From: Varroa destructor
Taxonomy: Eukaryota > Arthropoda > Arachnida > Mesostigmata > Varroidae
Direction: 5' to 3'
DNA length: 64,000 nt
Assembly: GCF_002443255.2 (NCBI RefSeq)
Contig: NW_019211458.1
Span: 38,557,714-38,621,713, forward strand
Below the pieces are notes generated by a model that saw nothing but the letters and a program-made list of their open reading frames with translations, had not been told where the DNA came from and did no database searches. Made by a program: the position numbers and the translations under genes. Shown in pieces: positions 62,766 to 64,000 of the stretch (position 1 is the first letter of the stretch; every line of letters starts with the position of its first letter).

Positions 62766-64000
62766 TTGTAAAAAGCAGGGAGCTGAGTACATGTTGGGTC
62801 GTGTTCATCACCGTGCCTCTAATTGCCATTATTAAACCTATTTATGAAAAATAATTCGATAGCACCAGCAACATTCCAATACTGGGTACAATCATGTTGT
62901 AGAGATAGAAAGCCCTCCGTCTAAAGCGCTACTATCTGAAAATTGAACAACTGGGAACCCCGCAAAAGCATGAGATGCTGGATCTCAACAGATGGATTTA
63001 TCAATGGACGACCATTCTGTACTACTAAAGAATTATTAATGATCTTTCACTATATACATGTATTTGCTTAATTTTCTATTCACGAACTCAGATGATGAAG
63101 ACGATTCACTAATCCCTGGTCAGGTGGTTCGGAACAGATGCTAAATAAACTGACGCGTACTCTTCTCAAACAGCCCGACATAACTCTGCCGATATGCACA
63201 TTTCGATCACACCGTTTAACAGAAATACGTCAGGCAATAACAACAGTAGCAGCAAGGCCAAGAGCAAGCCTTAAGCAAACAGCTGATATCCCATTGTGCC
63301 CGTGCGTCTGCTACAGTTTGGTTCTTCTCGCTGTTCGGTTATGTATTTGCGTGTTTCGGAAATATTTTTACTTTTGATGCGACCAATCGCTGATCGTACG
63401 AAGAATCGTCTAACAGAGTAGTCTGCCAGATAACAAGCAGTGTTTACCTGTTGCCGACATCTGCCGGTATCGAGCGACACCGTAGTAGACATTTACTGAA
63501 ATCAAGTGGCGGACAGGTAGACGCTATAGGCATTGGAGCGATCAAATATGCGGTACCACCTCGACACGAACCATTGGATAAAAGTACTGATCCCATAATG
63601 ATCATCATTAGCATTAGCAGCAGCAGCAGCATCACTGCGTTGCGTTCATATGTGGTTCACTGCGTAGGTGATCCGATTTATTGCGTGCTCTCCCTCTATA
63701 CCACGAACTACTGCTCCCCGCACTACTACGAGCTACCCACTGCCATATGACGTTATTACAGCCGCCGTAGAAATACTAAAGTGGTACCGCATCGACAGAT
63801 CCGACCTTGCAAATCAGCTCTCGTCGATCCGATCCAGCTAGACCTGATTGTCTGGGCATTAGTCTACGATTCTACCGCTACTAGAACGAAAGTCATTGCC
63901 GCTGCGCTACCATTACTCTAATAAGAAGCTTGCGCCTCCCTCGCTCCGCTGCGCTACCGCTGCACGTAATAGTTATTATTACACCACAGACGGGCACATC

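Larger units (their letters stand above)
58451..64000 (+). other. DNA after the last recognised cic exon, probably intron
   Basis: A GTGAGT donor opens an intron with no matching acceptor-exon pair found. The span holds the (AT)30 repeat, the mariner fossil and an ACA repeat. I searched for the conserved capicua motifs before and in the HMG box and did not see them. Confidence 0.6.

Overview
This is eukaryotic genomic DNA. It has long spliced introns, canonical GT-AG exon boundaries, abundant simple-sequence repeats, a scaffold gap of exactly 100 N and decayed transposons, and no bacterial-style gene packing. The only gene I can name with confidence is the 5' half of a capicua homolog (cic, the HMG-box repressor of RTK/ERK signalling) on the + strand. 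The encoded sequence and gene layout suggest an invertebrate, probably an arthropod. A mite or other chelicerate is my guess; the window does not prove it.

Layout. 1-16.9 kb: no confirmed gene; many trinucleotide and dinucleotide repeats, a near-perfect recursive-splice (ratchet) site at 10683/10684, a possible mini first exon at 941-950, and a CAG/CAA tract on the minus strand. 17-44 kb: still no confirmed gene; a candidate phase-0 exon (16986-17123), a TATA-like element followed by a strong donor (25819-25920), candidate exons at 37381-37606, 38726-38779 and 39435-39626, and the gap at 21769-21868. 44.1-58.5 kb: five cic exons (44136-44231, 48528-48887, 56266-56519, 56686-57043, 58001-58450). 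They join in frame into about 506 codons. These cover an SV40-like basic nuclear localisation signal, the DUF4819 region of the long (CIC-L) isoform, a block of eleven proline-directed Ser/Thr sites, and a low-complexity Pro/Gly/Ser/Asn region. The HMG box and C1 motif are not in the window, so the gene continues beyond 64 kb or the last intron is longer than 5.5 kb.

Mobile DNA. Two transposon fossils lie in introns of the gene: an I/Jockey-type LINE endonuclease fragment (51839-52072) and a frameshifted mariner transposase (about 60197-60901).

The first 34 kb is unusually rich in imperfect period-3 repeats. These create many long but meaningless open frames on both strands, so ORF length is a poor guide here. 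I see no clearly novel system. The most useful leads are the ratchet site and the candidate 5' exons, which together suggest that cic, or another + strand gene, spans most of the window.
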